The position numbers and the translations under genes are program-made. 35,393 nt of DNA from Methanobacteriota archaeon (GTDB lineage: Archaea; Halobacteriota; Methanosarcinia; Methanosarcinales; Methanosarcinaceae), in assembly GCA_030054735.1 (NCBI GenBank), contig JASGVX010000140.1, positions 1 through 35,393 on the forward strand. The letters are read 5' to 3'. The notes beneath the pieces were generated by a model that saw nothing but the letters and a program-made list of their open reading frames with translations, did not search any database and was not told the DNA's origin. This document shows, in pieces, positions 1-9,053 of this stretch (its first letter is position 1; each line of letters opens with the position of its first letter).

Positions 1-2387
1 TCGATCAAACTCAATATTCAAGCTCTTCTGGCACAGGTCAATATGTCATGCTCAAAGAATTGTGCCATATTCAAAATCTAGTGATTTTTGATTTTTATGA
101 TTATCACTAGATTTTGGCATTGTGTCATTTTAAATCGACTTAAATAATTTTTTACAAAATAAGTATTATACTCAAATATCATTGAAAAATAAGGAATTTG
201 ATGGAAAATGGCAAAACCTCAAAAAAGTAAAAAAGATTAAGATTTATTGTTTAAAATCATTTCGTCAAAAAATACATTTTTTGCCACTTTTTAAATTATT
301 GTATGTTTTGAGTATATAATTTTTAACTTTAATTTTTATAGAGAAACATGGTATACTATAGTCAAACATTGAAATTTCTGTAATTACTATGTGTTTTATG
401 TCTAGTTTATTTTAATTAGTCTAGACCAACGTGATCATAAAGTATATTATAATTATATCTTAATAATACTCATAATTCTTATATCTTATCCTTGTTTTTT
501 AAAGATTATTTATAAGATTAGATATAACTTAATATCTATTAATCTGCACAAAATATGGAAAAAATAATTTTAAATATATTATAAGAAATGTATAAATTTA
601 TACACTAATTAAAATATATCTGATAAATAATTGATATAAAATTTTATTACAATAAAATATAAGCTATATGATTATAAATATTTTCAATTATCTGTTTATG
701 TATTATCTATTTTAATATTACTCAATTAAGTATAGATAATATACTATCATTAACATTAAAATATAAAATAAAGTCTTATTTTTAAAACAAATAATTTTAA
801 GTATATATTATGTTAATATAATTAGTATATTTACCATAAGTTAGAAAACAAATATTTAGTTAAATAGTTATTAAAATATCACTTTTAATTTATAATAGCT
901 ATGTAGAAAATATATTTTATAGAATATCTCTTAGATTACCAATTAATCAAATATATTATGTTTACTCTAAAATTAATCATCATCTATTTAATACATATAT
1001 ATATATATTATTTAATATATGATATTACTAATTTCAATTTCTAATCATTTTTGAGAATTATGGAAAATTCCATCTAAAGTAAGATTTATTACACTATAAT
1101 TATAATTTATTTTTTGACTACAAGATGCGGTAGTTGGTCAAAAAATCATAAAAACACATAGCATAATAATTAAGATATTTACAATGATATTAATAAAATA
1201 TTATTTTTAAAAAAAAAGTTTAACGATTTATAATTAACTACCTGATGTTATGAGTTAAATGTGCATTGATAGATACATATAGACTATATGAATATATTCT
1301 ATTGTATTTGGAATCCTTTTTTCTTAGTATTATTTTGCATTTAATGGGGCGGTGATCGGCGAAAAGTACTGTATTCTTATAGTATGTAGAATAACCGACT
1401 TAACAAAAATAGGGGGTAAATTGGAAATTTCACTTTGAGCTGGATCTGTACATATATTATATATGAATAATCTGATTAATACATTTTACTAGATGTGCAA
1501 GATTTAACTCAAAAATGAGTACGAGGCTGACAATGACTAATTTGCAAAAAATAATAATGCCAATGAAAATATATTATAAACATGTGGATTTGTCCAGTAA
1601 ATACAGAATCAGGTTTGTTAAAAGAGTAAATTCTTGAATTTATGATTTGAAAAAACCTGTTTTTTTAAGAATTCATTTTTTTAAATATTTATTGATTATT
1701 TTTGTTGCATATGTAAATATGTTTTTATTTCTTTTATTTCAAAATATATATTTAAAGATACTTTATAATTAATATTCATATATTTTTATATAATATTTTT
1801 TGTATCAAAGACTCTATACTCTTTAATCTAAAAATAGACTAAAACACATATGTAAAAAATAATTATATTTGTAGTTATATACAATAAATCTCCATTATAT
1901 GTATAATATGGTCAAAAAATAACGATATTCAAAAAATAAGTTTTTGTTTTACTGTGCCATTTTAAAGTCATAATACAGTTACATACTAAATATATGCTGT
2001 CAGAAATAATTTATCCCTATTTTTATCAACTTTTCCTGTCAGAATTAATATTAAGAAAGCCATATATTTATTTTTTATTTAATATTTAGTACTTCTTATT
2101 AAACTATTATTATAACACTATTTTCCAGAGAGATCATATCTACATCTTGTCTATATGTGGTTCAGACTCAACTGTACTATATAATTTCCTTTGACTAATT
2201 TTTAGTTACTTATTATTTTCGCCATCAAATATTTTCATTAAATGTCACTTTATATAATCTAATAAATATTATTTTTATTCATTTTTTATCTAAATCCACT
2301 AAAAAAATAAAATCTCAAGTAACCTTAAACTTAGGTTTCAATCAATTCTTAGTATAAATATATTAAAAAAGCCTGAATGGGTCAAAA
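1..2387. other. AT-rich gene desert
   Basis: No convincing gene is present. The stretch is extremely AT-rich, with stops in all frames, in clear contrast to the coding DNA further right. The longest frame with coding flavour that I noticed is a 40-codon ATG frame at 1515-1637 (plus), which I do not recognise. A short patch near 1335-1420 is richer in G and C and may be a worn remnant. The near-repeat TGTGYCATTTTAAA occurs near 121 and again near 1953, and TGGTCAAAAAAT occurs near 1136 and 1910, hinting at decayed repeated elements. Confidence 0.7.
72..116. repeat. 14-bp perfect inverted repeat (hairpin)
   Basis: CAAAATCTAGTGAT at 72-85 is exactly complementary to 103-116, with a 17-nt AT-rich loop. 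The flanks (TGTGCCAT on the left, GGCATTGTGTCAT on the right) are partly symmetrical too. This could be the end of a decayed mobile element or a terminator. Which of these it is cannot be decided here. Confidence 0.6.
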
Positions 2388-2490
2388 TTAAAAAGAATTT
2401 TTATAGAAAAAGGATAGATCCGTCTGCCTTTTGAATCGGGCAGGACGGATAGCACTCGATAAAGTAAGAATTCCGAAGCGGAGTTTAGAT

Positions 2491-2691
2491 TTAATAGCGG
2501 TTCTCTCTGGGCTTCCTGTGGTTTGGAAGGCAGTCCCTGCAATAGACCGGTCTGTCGGGATCAGGTTTAAAAGGAACTTGAGTTTCAGCACCACAGTCAG
2601 AACAGATTGCATTGTGTAGTTCTCTTGGAGCTCCACCGAAACCTCCCCGGTTGTCTCTTCCCCTGAAGGAATTTCTGTCATTAAAAGCCAT
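2491..2691 (-). CDS. CxxC-x17-CxxC zinc-ribbon mini protein
   Basis: A 66-residue protein. The N-terminal third is rich in Arg, Gly, Asn and Phe (an RGG-like flexible tail). A single compact zinc-binding module follows, in which two CxxC knuckles (CSDC and CRDC) are separated by exactly 17 residues. This spacing defines a small zinc-binding domain family frequent in methanogens and other anaerobes, of unknown biochemical role. The RG-rich tail plus zinc ribbon suggests nucleic-acid binding, but that is inference. The start is well supported: GGAGGTG lies about 8 nt before the ATG at 2691. A longer overlapping minus-strand frame (2388-2702) is a shadow. The gene stands alone between the AT-rich desert and a transposase relic, so context gives no functional hint. 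Confidence 0.85.
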   Translation of the reverse strand: MAFNDRNSFRGRDNRGGFGGAPRELHNAICSDCGAETQVPFKPDPDRPVYCRDCLPNHRKPRENRY

Positions 2692-2702
2692 TTTCTTTTC
2701 AC

Positions 2703-3045
2703 CTCCGCTTACAACGGATAGTCATTTGCTTAAAAATAAGATTGTATAGTGCTCATTGATTAAAAACAGAAATTAGTTTTTAATAACAGATTATACGTCT
2801 CTTTATTTTTAATGCCTTTACTATACAGTCAAATTACATAAATTTAACTCATAAATATTAACCTTAACTCCACTTAATTATAGGGACTATATCCTACAAT
2901 TTGTTCATTTTTTCTTTTTTTAAACTTCAATTGAACCATTTAAAATAGAAATTTGCCAATACTGTATTCCCTATGCAATAGAGGATATAAATACTTGGGT
3001 AAGAAAATGTCTTGAAGATCAGCGTAAAGCTGGAGAAAAAATGTC
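2703..3045. other. AT-rich intergenic stretch
   Basis: This is the upstream region of the zinc-ribbon gene, AT-rich, with TATA-like segments. Its right part (from about 2940) is stop-free on the minus strand in continuation of the transposase relic described next. It also carries a roughly 40-codon open plus-strand frame ending at 3049 that looks coding-like but is unrecognised. I see no complete gene. Confidence 0.5.
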
Positions 3046-3454
3046 TTGATATCAAAGTTCGAGGCTTCTGTCATTATATTTATCGCTCTACAAGTAGATA
3101 TGACAAAAAAATCAAGTAGTGTAGGACGAGCTATACGATTGAGTGCTATTGAAAGTTCATGTTCCTGTCTTTTTCTTTAAACAGATCTCCGAGATACTCT
3201 CCAATATGGAGTTCATCTGTTATTTTTTGTAAGGGTAGAAGCTCACCATAGTTGCAAACTTTTATAGGTTTGCTGGAAGGTAAAGAAATTTCCCCATTGG
3301 AGTTCAATGTATCCCAAATTCTAACAGGTTTGCCGTTTATGTTTCTACCAACGTATCTGGATCGATGGCGAATCTGTTTCTTTTCTCTGTCATAGTAAGG
3401 GGTGTCTTCATATCAGTATTCAATTCCATTTATTTCTTGAACGGAGTGTAGATT
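3046..3454 (-). pseudogene. Transposase relic (IS1634/IS4-like, N-terminal part)
   Basis: Reading the minus strand from 3454 gives an N-terminal segment typical of large DDE transposases of Methanosarcina IS1634/IS4-like elements: V-Q-E-I-N-G-I-E-Y, then YEDTPYYDREKKQIRHRSRY, then VGRNINGKPVR. It is interrupted by an in-frame TGA at 3413-3415 and then stops after the MNFQ residues near 3149. The homologous reading continues in another frame as LSIALNRIARPTLLDFF, so a frameshift lies around 3150-3165. No start codon is evident, and the catalytic DDE core and C-terminus are missing. It is a dead fragment. Family assignment is from recognition of the N-terminal pattern, not from a search. Confidence 0.75.
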
Positions 3455-3457
3455 TCA

Positions 3458-3482
3458 TATGTGCTTATAATATAAGCACATA
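3458..3482. repeat. 11-bp palindrome with 3-nt loop
   Basis: TATGTGCTTAT at 3458-3468 is perfectly complementary to ATAAGCACATA at 3472-3482 around AAT. It sits immediately upstream of the decayed transposase frame and may be part of the relic's end or an operator-like site. Downstream (3509-3602, plus) there is a 35-codon stop-free tail that looks coding-like but has no start and is not recognised. Confidence 0.5.
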
Positions 3483-3627
3483 ATTGCATTTGAATTTTTC
3501 TAATTGAAGCTAAAAAGAAGGCAAATTCGTGCGCAACTACATATGAATTGGGAGAACTCAAACAGATTATGAAAATTATGCGCTTAAAATATGGGAAGTA
3601 AGGATGAAAGAAATATTTCCCTAGATC

Positions 3628-4236
3628 TTAAGAAAGTTCTCCTCTTAGCACCAACAATTCTTCAAATGAGATTTTTTTTCTCCGTACAACACCAACCTCA
3701 AAGCCTATTTTCATCATTTTCTCTTCTACTACTTGAAGTCCGGTAATCGACGAGATCAATATCAAAATTTTCCCACCTGGTTTCAGGTAGTTTCTTACAT
3801 CATCTAAAAATCTGTCAAGGGTCTCCCGCCCGCTAGCTCCGCCGTCAAAAGCGTAATTCAGCCAACCTGGAACTTTTTCTTCTTCAGAAGTAGGGAGATA
3901 TGGAGGGTTAAAGAGTATGAGGTCAAAAGAAACTCCCATACTTCCGGATCTTATGCCTTTGAAAAGGTCGGTACGGATTACTTCAACCCCGTTTGCTTTT
4001 GCACAGCGTGCGGCATGTGGATTAATCTCAGTTGCAATTACACGGATGCCTGAGGTATTTTCTCTAAGTACGGCAGATACAAAACCTGAGCCTGCTCCTA
4101 TTTCAAGAATGCACATTCCTGGCTCTGCCTCTTCGAGGGCTGCGTCGGCGAGCAAAAAGGAGTCTTCTGCTGGCTCGTAAACAAGATCTAAGTCTCCGAG
4201 TTTAACCCTGGTGTTTTTATATTCGATTTCAGCCAT
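3628..4236 (-). CDS. HemK-type (Mtq2/PrmC-like) protein N5-glutamine methyltransferase, archaeal class
   Basis: A 202-residue class I SAM-dependent methyltransferase. The SAM-binding loop LEIGAGSG lies near residues 44-51. The signature tetrapeptide NPPY is at 110-113, the hallmark of enzymes that methylate the amide of Gln or Asn. The short form without an N-terminal helical domain matches the archaeal and eukaryotic Mtq2 group, which methylates the GGQ glutamine of class I release factor with a Trm112 partner. The substrate (aRF1) is inferred from the family. The gene is the last of the conserved cluster and starts 3 nt after the rsmA stop, so translational coupling is likely. The Shine-Dalgarno is weak. 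Confidence 0.9.
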   Translation of the reverse strand: MAEIEYKNTRVKLGDLDLVYEPAEDSFLLADAALEEAEPGMCILEIGAGSGFVSAVLRENTSGIRVIATEINPHAARCAKANGVEVIRTDLFKGIRSGSMGVSFDLILFNPPYLPTSEEEKVPGWLNYAFDGGASGRETLDRFLDDVRNYLKPGGKILILISSITGLQVVEEKMMKIGFEVGVVRRKKISFEELLVLRGELS

Positions 4237-4239
4237 GTT

Positions 4240-5049
4240 TTATCGGGATCTAAGTTCATAAATCATGTTTGCAACGCAAGCAAGCTCTCCAGGAGTAAGG
4301 TTCTCAGCCCTTTTGCTCATGAAATCTTCAGGGAGCCGGTTTACAACCTCTTTAACGTCAGGAATTTTGAGCATATAATTGGTGTTCAAGATAGAGTTCC
4401 TCAGCTTTTTTCGGCGCTGGCTGAAGACTGCAGACACAAAGTCAAGGAAAAAGGCTTCATCGCGAACATCGAAAGGAGCAGGGCGTGGAACAAGTTTGAC
4501 AACCGCAGAGTCAACTTCAGGGACTGGCTGGAAGGCTCCTTTTGGGACCATCATGAAAATAGAGGCATCAGCAAAGTAATATGTATCAACAGTAAGGCGG
4601 GAATAGTCTTTACAGCCAGGAGGAGAGACCATACGGACTGCAAACTCATATTGGTACATAAGGATTCCAAGTTTGAATTTATGCTGCAGAAGTTTGAAGG
4701 TGATTTCTGAGGAGATGGAATAGGGGAGGTTTGAGACGACCTTGTCAAACTCAGGGAAGCTTACTTTAAGTGCATCGCCTGCAATAATCTCTATATTCAC
4801 GACATTGTCGAAACGCTCGTGCAGGACTGAAACAAGGGCAGGGTCAAGCTCGACAGCAATTACCTTTTTTGCTCTTCTTGCAAGCCTTTCGGTAAGATTT
4901 CCGATTCCTGCACCGATCTCAAGAACCGTATCCTGCTGACTCAGATCAGCAGCAACAACTATCCTGTCCAGGTAGACTGTATCAATGAGGAAATACTGGT
5001 CAAAGGTGCCTCCTTTTATATTGTACTTTTTAAGAATAGAACGAACCAG
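4240..5049 (-). CDS. rsmA: 16S rRNA dimethyladenosine transferase RsmA/KsgA (apparent CTG start)
   Basis: RsmA dimethylates the two adjacent adenines near the 3' end of 16S rRNA during small-subunit maturation. The frame contains the SAM loop LEIGAGIGN, the acidic VELDP motif and the catalytic NLPYSIS motif, plus the C-terminal RRKKLRNSIL region, so the enzyme looks complete and active. A GTG at 4800 would remove the whole SAM-binding half. The frame stays open upstream to a TGA at 5068-5070. The family's usual N-terminus (V-R-S-I-L-K-K-Y-N-I-K-G-G) begins right after a CTG at 5047-5049. AGGAGG lies 8 nt before that CTG, and no in-frame ATG, GTG or TTG fits. I therefore place the start at CTG, giving 269 residues, the normal length. 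It lies in a cluster with DUF655 upstream and the HemK-type gene 3 nt downstream. Confidence 0.9.
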   Translation of the reverse strand: MVRSILKKYNIKGGTFDQYFLIDTVYLDRIVVAADLSQQDTVLEIGAGIGNLTERLARRAKKVIAVELDPALVSVLHERFDNVVNIEIIAGDALKVSFPEFDKVVSNLPYSISSEITFKLLQHKFKLGILMYQYEFAVRMVSPPGCKDYSRLTVDTYYFADASIFMMVPKGAFQPVPEVDSAVVKLVPRPAPFDVRDEAFFLDFVSAVFSQRRKKLRNSILNTNYMLKIPDVKEVVNRLPEDFMSKRAENLTPGELACVANMIYELRSR

Positions 5050-5208
5050 GGCTAAAGCCTCCTGAATAGATCACATGTTTTTAATAGATTAATTTTTATA
5101 AAAAATTTTAATAAACTAATTTTTATAGAAATTTTAAATCATAAAAAGCCAAATCTGCAGAAGCCAGATAGGCAGAAACATAATTAAAAATAGAAAAAAG
5201 GTTTCCCC

Positions 5209-5946
5209 TCACTCGGGCCTCGGACGGCGGGGAGGAGTGGTGAACAGCCGGTACTTTATGAAGTCATCCTTTAGTTCTTCTTCAATCCTGTTAGAGATAA
5301 CTTTAGAAGGGTCACGAAGACTCGGAATCCTTTCGCGGATATCCTGATAACTCTTAAAGTACCCTTTTTTGCGTTCATCAATAATAGACCACATGAGTTT
5401 CTTACCTATTCCTGGAAGGAGGTCGAGCATATGCAGGCGGGTTGTAATGGAAAGGGCATCATTGAAGAACTTTACAAACCTTTCTTCCTGGTGTTTGACA
5501 ATGGCTTCAAGGATAAAAGGTAATTCCAGATTGGCTCCGGTAGTGAGGTCAGAATAGCCTATCCTCTGCTTTACGTGGTCTATTTCATTCCTATCTCCTG
5601 GACCTATATATACCCGTGACTGGATTTCAGGAATTACTCCATTTTTGGGAACGAGCTCCATTAAAGTGAACTTCTTATCCCCAATAGCCTGTACAAGAGG
5701 TTTTTTCTGATAGGTTGGCTTGCCGTCAACGGACTTTCCATAGGGAAGGTAATCGAGAACCCAAACGTATTCTTCCCTTACCTCTGAAATTTTCATATTT
5801 TTTTCGGATGAGCGCGGAGCTCTTTCTGAATGTCTATCAAATTGCTGTTTGCCTCCCGGACGCCTGCCGCCAGAAGAAGGTCTTTCAGCAGATGATCTGC
5901 CAGTGTACGGTCTACCTAATTGCGACTTATCTACTTTCATCAGCAC
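5209..5946 (-). CDS. DUF655 predicted RNA-binding protein (HhH)
   Basis: A 245-residue protein of the archaeal DUF655 family (COG1491). The first about 50 residues are Arg/Ser/Gly-rich and probably disordered. Next comes a beta-rich region with VWVLDYLPYGK and a PEIQSRVYIGPGDR segment, similar to an OB-like fold. A helix-hairpin-helix motif LPGIGKK lies near residues 179-185. The tail is basic. HhH and basic regions suggest RNA binding; the precise role is unknown. Its constant position between rpoF/L21e and ksgA in archaea points to rRNA maturation or ribosome assembly. The start could be GTG at 5946 or ATG two codons later (5940); upstream GGATGGGTG is a modest ribosome-binding site. A gap of 159 nt separates it from rsmA. 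Confidence 0.88.
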   Translation of the reverse strand: MLMKVDKSQLGRPYTGRSSAERPSSGGRRPGGKQQFDRHSERAPRSSEKNMKISEVREEYVWVLDYLPYGKSVDGKPTYQKKPLVQAIGDKKFTLMELVPKNGVIPEIQSRVYIGPGDRNEIDHVKQRIGYSDLTTGANLELPFILEAIVKHQEERFVKFFNDALSITTRLHMLDLLPGIGKKLMWSIIDERKKGYFKSYQDIRERIPSLRDPSKVISNRIEEELKDDFIKYRLFTTPPRRPRPE

Positions 5947-5973
5947 CCATCCTATCGGTAAATATGAAATCCT

Positions 5974-6168
5974 TTAAATACGAAACCCCAATTTATCTAT
6001 TTTCAGGGTATGCTCAAACTTAGATATTCCCAACTTCTTTAACTCTTCTACTGGATCAGGGTCTTTCCCAGTTGCATTGTACTCCCTAAACCAGTTCTGA
6101 AAACTGGAGACTGACCTGTAACACGATACTATCTGGTCCGGGGATTTAGAGAACCAGAAAACTCTCTG
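5974..6168 (-). pseudogene. Stop-free coding-like frame without start (possible gene relic)
   Basis: Between rpoF and DUF655 the minus strand carries a frame of 64 sense codons bounded by TAA at 6169-6171 and TAA at 5974-5976. It has no ATG and no GTG. Its composition is protein-like, with segments such as FSKSPDQIVSCYRSVSSFQN and PDPVEELKKLGISKF. I do not recognise the family. It ends about 30 nt before the DUF655 start and so overlaps that gene's likely promoter. It could be the C-terminal remnant of an inserted gene, or chance. Confidence 0.35.
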
Positions 6169-6287
6169 TTACTAAATTTTTTAGCTTAGGCCACTTCCAT
6201 ACTTTAAAGTACTCTAACCGGATTATAGATACTTCCTTAATAAATAACAAATAAACTTCTATATAGATTATTCTCTTAATCTTTTAG

Positions 6288-6641
6288 TTATTCCATAGCT
6301 GTGAATACATAGTCCAGAATTTGATCCAGCTCTTCATTGCTCAGTGTGTACTTTTCTTTTGCATAGATTGACCTGAGTTCGTCTCTTGATTGAGGCAGAA
6401 TGTCAGCTATCCTTACCGCAATAACGGGTTTCATTTTTTCAAGTTCAAGCAGTTTATTAACAAGTTCTCTTGATTTTTCTCCGCTAATTTTGGAGAACTG
6501 TTCCGCATGATACAGGGCTTTTCTGAAATTGTATTCGACCTCGAGCCCCTTTTCTCTGCGCTCTTCAGCGATCCCGGAAAGTATATCCTTGACCTCGGCC
6601 AGTGTCAATAACTCTTCGTTGAGGACTTCCTTAACTATCAT
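6288..6641 (-). CDS. rpoF: DNA-directed RNA polymerase subunit Rpo4 (RpoF)
   Basis: A 117-residue homologue of archaeal Rpo4/F, the counterpart of eukaryotic Rpb4. It forms the polymerase stalk with Rpo7, which binds nascent RNA and helps open-complex formation and elongation. The helical N-terminus (V-L-N-E-E-L-L-T-L-A-E-V) and the HRDC-like C-terminal half ending in ELDQILDYV are typical, and the length is normal. A GAGTG sequence about 10 nt before the ATG could serve as ribosome-binding site. It lies between L21e and DUF655 in the conserved archaeal order, with an unusually long 469-nt upstream spacer. Confidence 0.95.
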   Translation of the reverse strand: MIVKEVLNEELLTLAEVKDILSGIAEERREKGLEVEYNFRKALYHAEQFSKISGEKSRELVNKLLELEKMKPVIAVRIADILPQSRDELRSIYAKEKYTLSNEELDQILDYVFTAME

Positions 6642-7110
6642 TGAAATACACTCTTTTGAATTAAAATATCAGGTATTTGTACTTCTTACAGAGCAATCTG
6701 TTCTAATGGTTTTATTGGTGAGCCCTGAACCCTGCTGCCAGAATTTCTATCTTTCAGTATACAGTAATCACCCGGTAAGGCGGACAAGTTCAAATAATCT
6801 TGTCCTAAATATGTCTGCTATATTCACAAACGATGTATCTTAACCATATGCTTTACAAATGATATATAATTATAGATGTTTCTTACCGGGATAAGATATT
6901 AATTTTAAAAAGCAGTTGTTCCAGATCCCTTTTAATCATGTCTTTTTAAGGGATACTGGTCCTGTAATATAAAATCCTTTAGCTGGCTATTATTCAGCCT
7001 TTATTTACTGATTTCTGGCAGGATTTCAAACCTACGGTAGGTGGTCTACATACCTTAAATCCTATATGAGAGGGAGATTAAGTTGTAAAACCTGACTACC
7101 TTGGTCGAAA
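6642..7110. other. Long spacer between rpl21e and rpoF with structured leader
   Basis: No gene is seen. On the minus strand, AATTATATAT near 6860-6870 is a good TATA-box candidate for rpoF, implying a leader of about 200 nt. Two nested inverted repeats occur at 6771-6891 (separate entry). Confidence 0.45.
6771..6891 (-). other. Nested inverted repeats upstream of rpoF
   Basis: CCCGGTAAG near 6771-6779 is complementary to CTTACCGGG near 6883-6891. Inside, GGACAAG and CTTGTCC (about 6781-6804) form a second stem with a 10-nt loop. On the minus strand the outer stem would close a roughly 100-nt domain containing the inner hairpin. A TATA-like box lies inside the outer loop, so the whole domain is probably not transcribed from that promoter. 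It may be an operator pair or a chance pairing. Confidence 0.35.
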
Positions 7111-7431
<321 letters not shown>

Positions 7432-7665
7432 TCATTTCTTTTTTATTAAGTTTCTGTTTAATATTTGGTTTTCCTCTAAATAAGATGGATATTATTTAAA
7501 TGAACCGTTCATTAAGCCACACATTTCCTGTGACTCGTCCGGCCAGTGAAACTGATAAGATAGACACAAATTCATTTAAGTTCAGATAGATCCAGATTCA
7601 GATCAGACCTATCCAAATTATTTAGATCAATCTGGATTTTTAGGGAAGGTTCAGATATATGAGGC

Positions 7666-8961
7666 TTAAATTTCGACGTTAACCACATCAAGATCTTCCA
7701 CGAGCGCAGGGATTCCTAAAAGCCCTGTCAAGCTCGGTTTTGTCCTGCCTTCATCTCCGGAAACCAGTTCTTTGACGTACAGGCCGCCTTCACAGTTTAC
7801 GGTGATATAAGCATAACCTTCATCTGTCAGCTTGTCAAGCGTGGTGCTGTGCACAGATCTTTTCCGGAGAAGGTCTGCCCGCCTGTGAAGCACGCGATTT
7901 GGAGTTTGCTGGGCAATCTCTCTGCCACTCAAAGACTCCAGGCAGGATTTAAGCTTTTCCTCTGAAACAGGCTCTTTAAATGTAACTTTAAGCTTATAAG
8001 TTTTATCCGCCTTTAAGCTTTTCAGGGTCTCAATCATAGCTTTTTCAACAAAGTGAAGATCCCTTACTTCAACTTTCCCGGCAGCACTTTCGTTGATTTT
8101 TACAGTAAGTTCTTCAAGGTCAGCCACTCGTTTTACAGGAGACTTTGCCTCCACCACAAAGGGCCTGCCGCTACCAAGCATAAGGGCATCGATATCTTCC
8201 CTGCCCGAACCATGGAAAGCCGTATCAACCGCTTCAAAGGCTTCTATAACTGGACCTTTTATCAACTCGTCTACAGATTCAGGGTACTGTTTGCCTGTAA
8301 AGCCGCATTTTTCACAGCCTTTTCCCTTACATTTCCTGCAGGGCCAGCGGGTCTGAGGGATTCCCCGAATCTTTTTCAGGTAGCGTCCATAGATATATAC
8401 CGAGCGTGCCTGAAGTTCGAAGTTGTTTGTTGCAAGGTTAAGAGTGATCACAATATCAGGGTTTTCAAAATCCACTTCCTTATCAACTTTTTCCGCAATC
8501 CGCTTGCCCACTTCCCGGTTAAGTTCGCTTTTCAACTGCTCGACATGTGCTGTTCCTGCCTCAGCCCACAGAATTTCCTCATTTTCACTGAGAAGCCCAC
8601 TGACCTTTGTGCCGACAAGGAAGGTGGAGTACTCAAGCCCTTCCAGAGCTTTTGTGGCTTCGTCTGCCCAGGAATCCAGTTTTTTAAACTGGTCAAGGCA
8701 TAGCCAGCACTGCTCATCTTCACCCTCGATTCTGAGAGTTTTCCTTGCAATGGCACTGCAGGGGACAAGTTCCTTTAAAAGGGAATCGTCATTTTCACTT
8801 TTGTAAATACGGTCCCCTTCAAGGACGAGGGCGAGTTTAATTGCCTGACCGCGCTCTCTATTGCTGAGGCCTGTGGATAATTTTGCAAACTGACGGCCCA
8901 TGCAATGGTCACAGATAGGTCCTTCGTGCAGAATCTTTTTTGAAATTTCGAGTACATCCAT
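7666..8961 (-). CDS. pus10: tRNA pseudouridine synthase Pus10
   Basis: A 431-residue archaeal Pus10, which makes pseudouridine 55 and, in many archaea, pseudouridine 54 in the tRNA T-loop. The N-terminal zinc module shows CDHC (residues 17-20) and CWLC (85-88), followed by a THUMP-like region. A second cysteine group, CRKC and CEKC, lies at about 208-219. The catalytic domain carries the R-E-D-I-D motif at about 254-258, containing the catalytic Asp, then MLGSGRPF. The C-terminus (SGDEGRTKPSLTGLLG) matches the family. Length is normal. No strong Shine-Dalgarno precedes the ATG at 8961. The gene heads the L21e/rpoF/ksgA cluster, and trmY, the next enzyme on the same nucleotide, lies just beyond an integrase relic. 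Confidence 0.95.
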   Translation of the reverse strand: MDVLEISKKILHEGPICDHCMGRQFAKLSTGLSNRERGQAIKLALVLEGDRIYKSENDDSLLKELVPCSAIARKTLRIEGEDEQCWLCLDQFKKLDSWADEATKALEGLEYSTFLVGTKVSGLLSENEEILWAEAGTAHVEQLKSELNREVGKRIAEKVDKEVDFENPDIVITLNLATNNFELQARSVYIYGRYLKKIRGIPQTRWPCRKCKGKGCEKCGFTGKQYPESVDELIKGPVIEAFEAVDTAFHGSGREDIDALMLGSGRPFVVEAKSPVKRVADLEELTVKINESAAGKVEVRDLHFVEKAMIETLKSLKADKTYKLKVTFKEPVSEEKLKSCLESLSGREIAQQTPNRVLHRRADLLRKRSVHSTTLDKLTDEGYAYITVNCEGGLYVKELVSGDEGRTKPSLTGLLGIPALVEDLDVVNVEI

Positions 8962-9053
8962 TTTATTTCACATTCTCTAAGCTTTATTCGGGAGAAATAT
9001 AGAAGATAACAAACCTTATCTAAACTTCAGAAAGTTGCGGAGTTAGTGCTTAT

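Noticed and set aside
1515-1637. 40-codon ATG frame (plus) in the AT-rich desert
   Set aside because: No Shine-Dalgarno and no recognisable family; may be chance.
2388-2702. 104-codon minus-strand frame overlapping the zinc-ribbon gene
   Set aside because: Covers the same DNA as the zinc-ribbon protein in another frame and has no motif or ribosome-binding site of its own.
2962-3049. Plus-strand coding-like tail (E-I-C-Q-Y-C-I-P-Y...)
   Set aside because: Overlaps the minus-strand transposase relic, which explains the open frames better.
8053-8703. 216-codon plus-strand frame inside pus10
   Set aside because: Antisense shadow of the well-supported pus10 gene.
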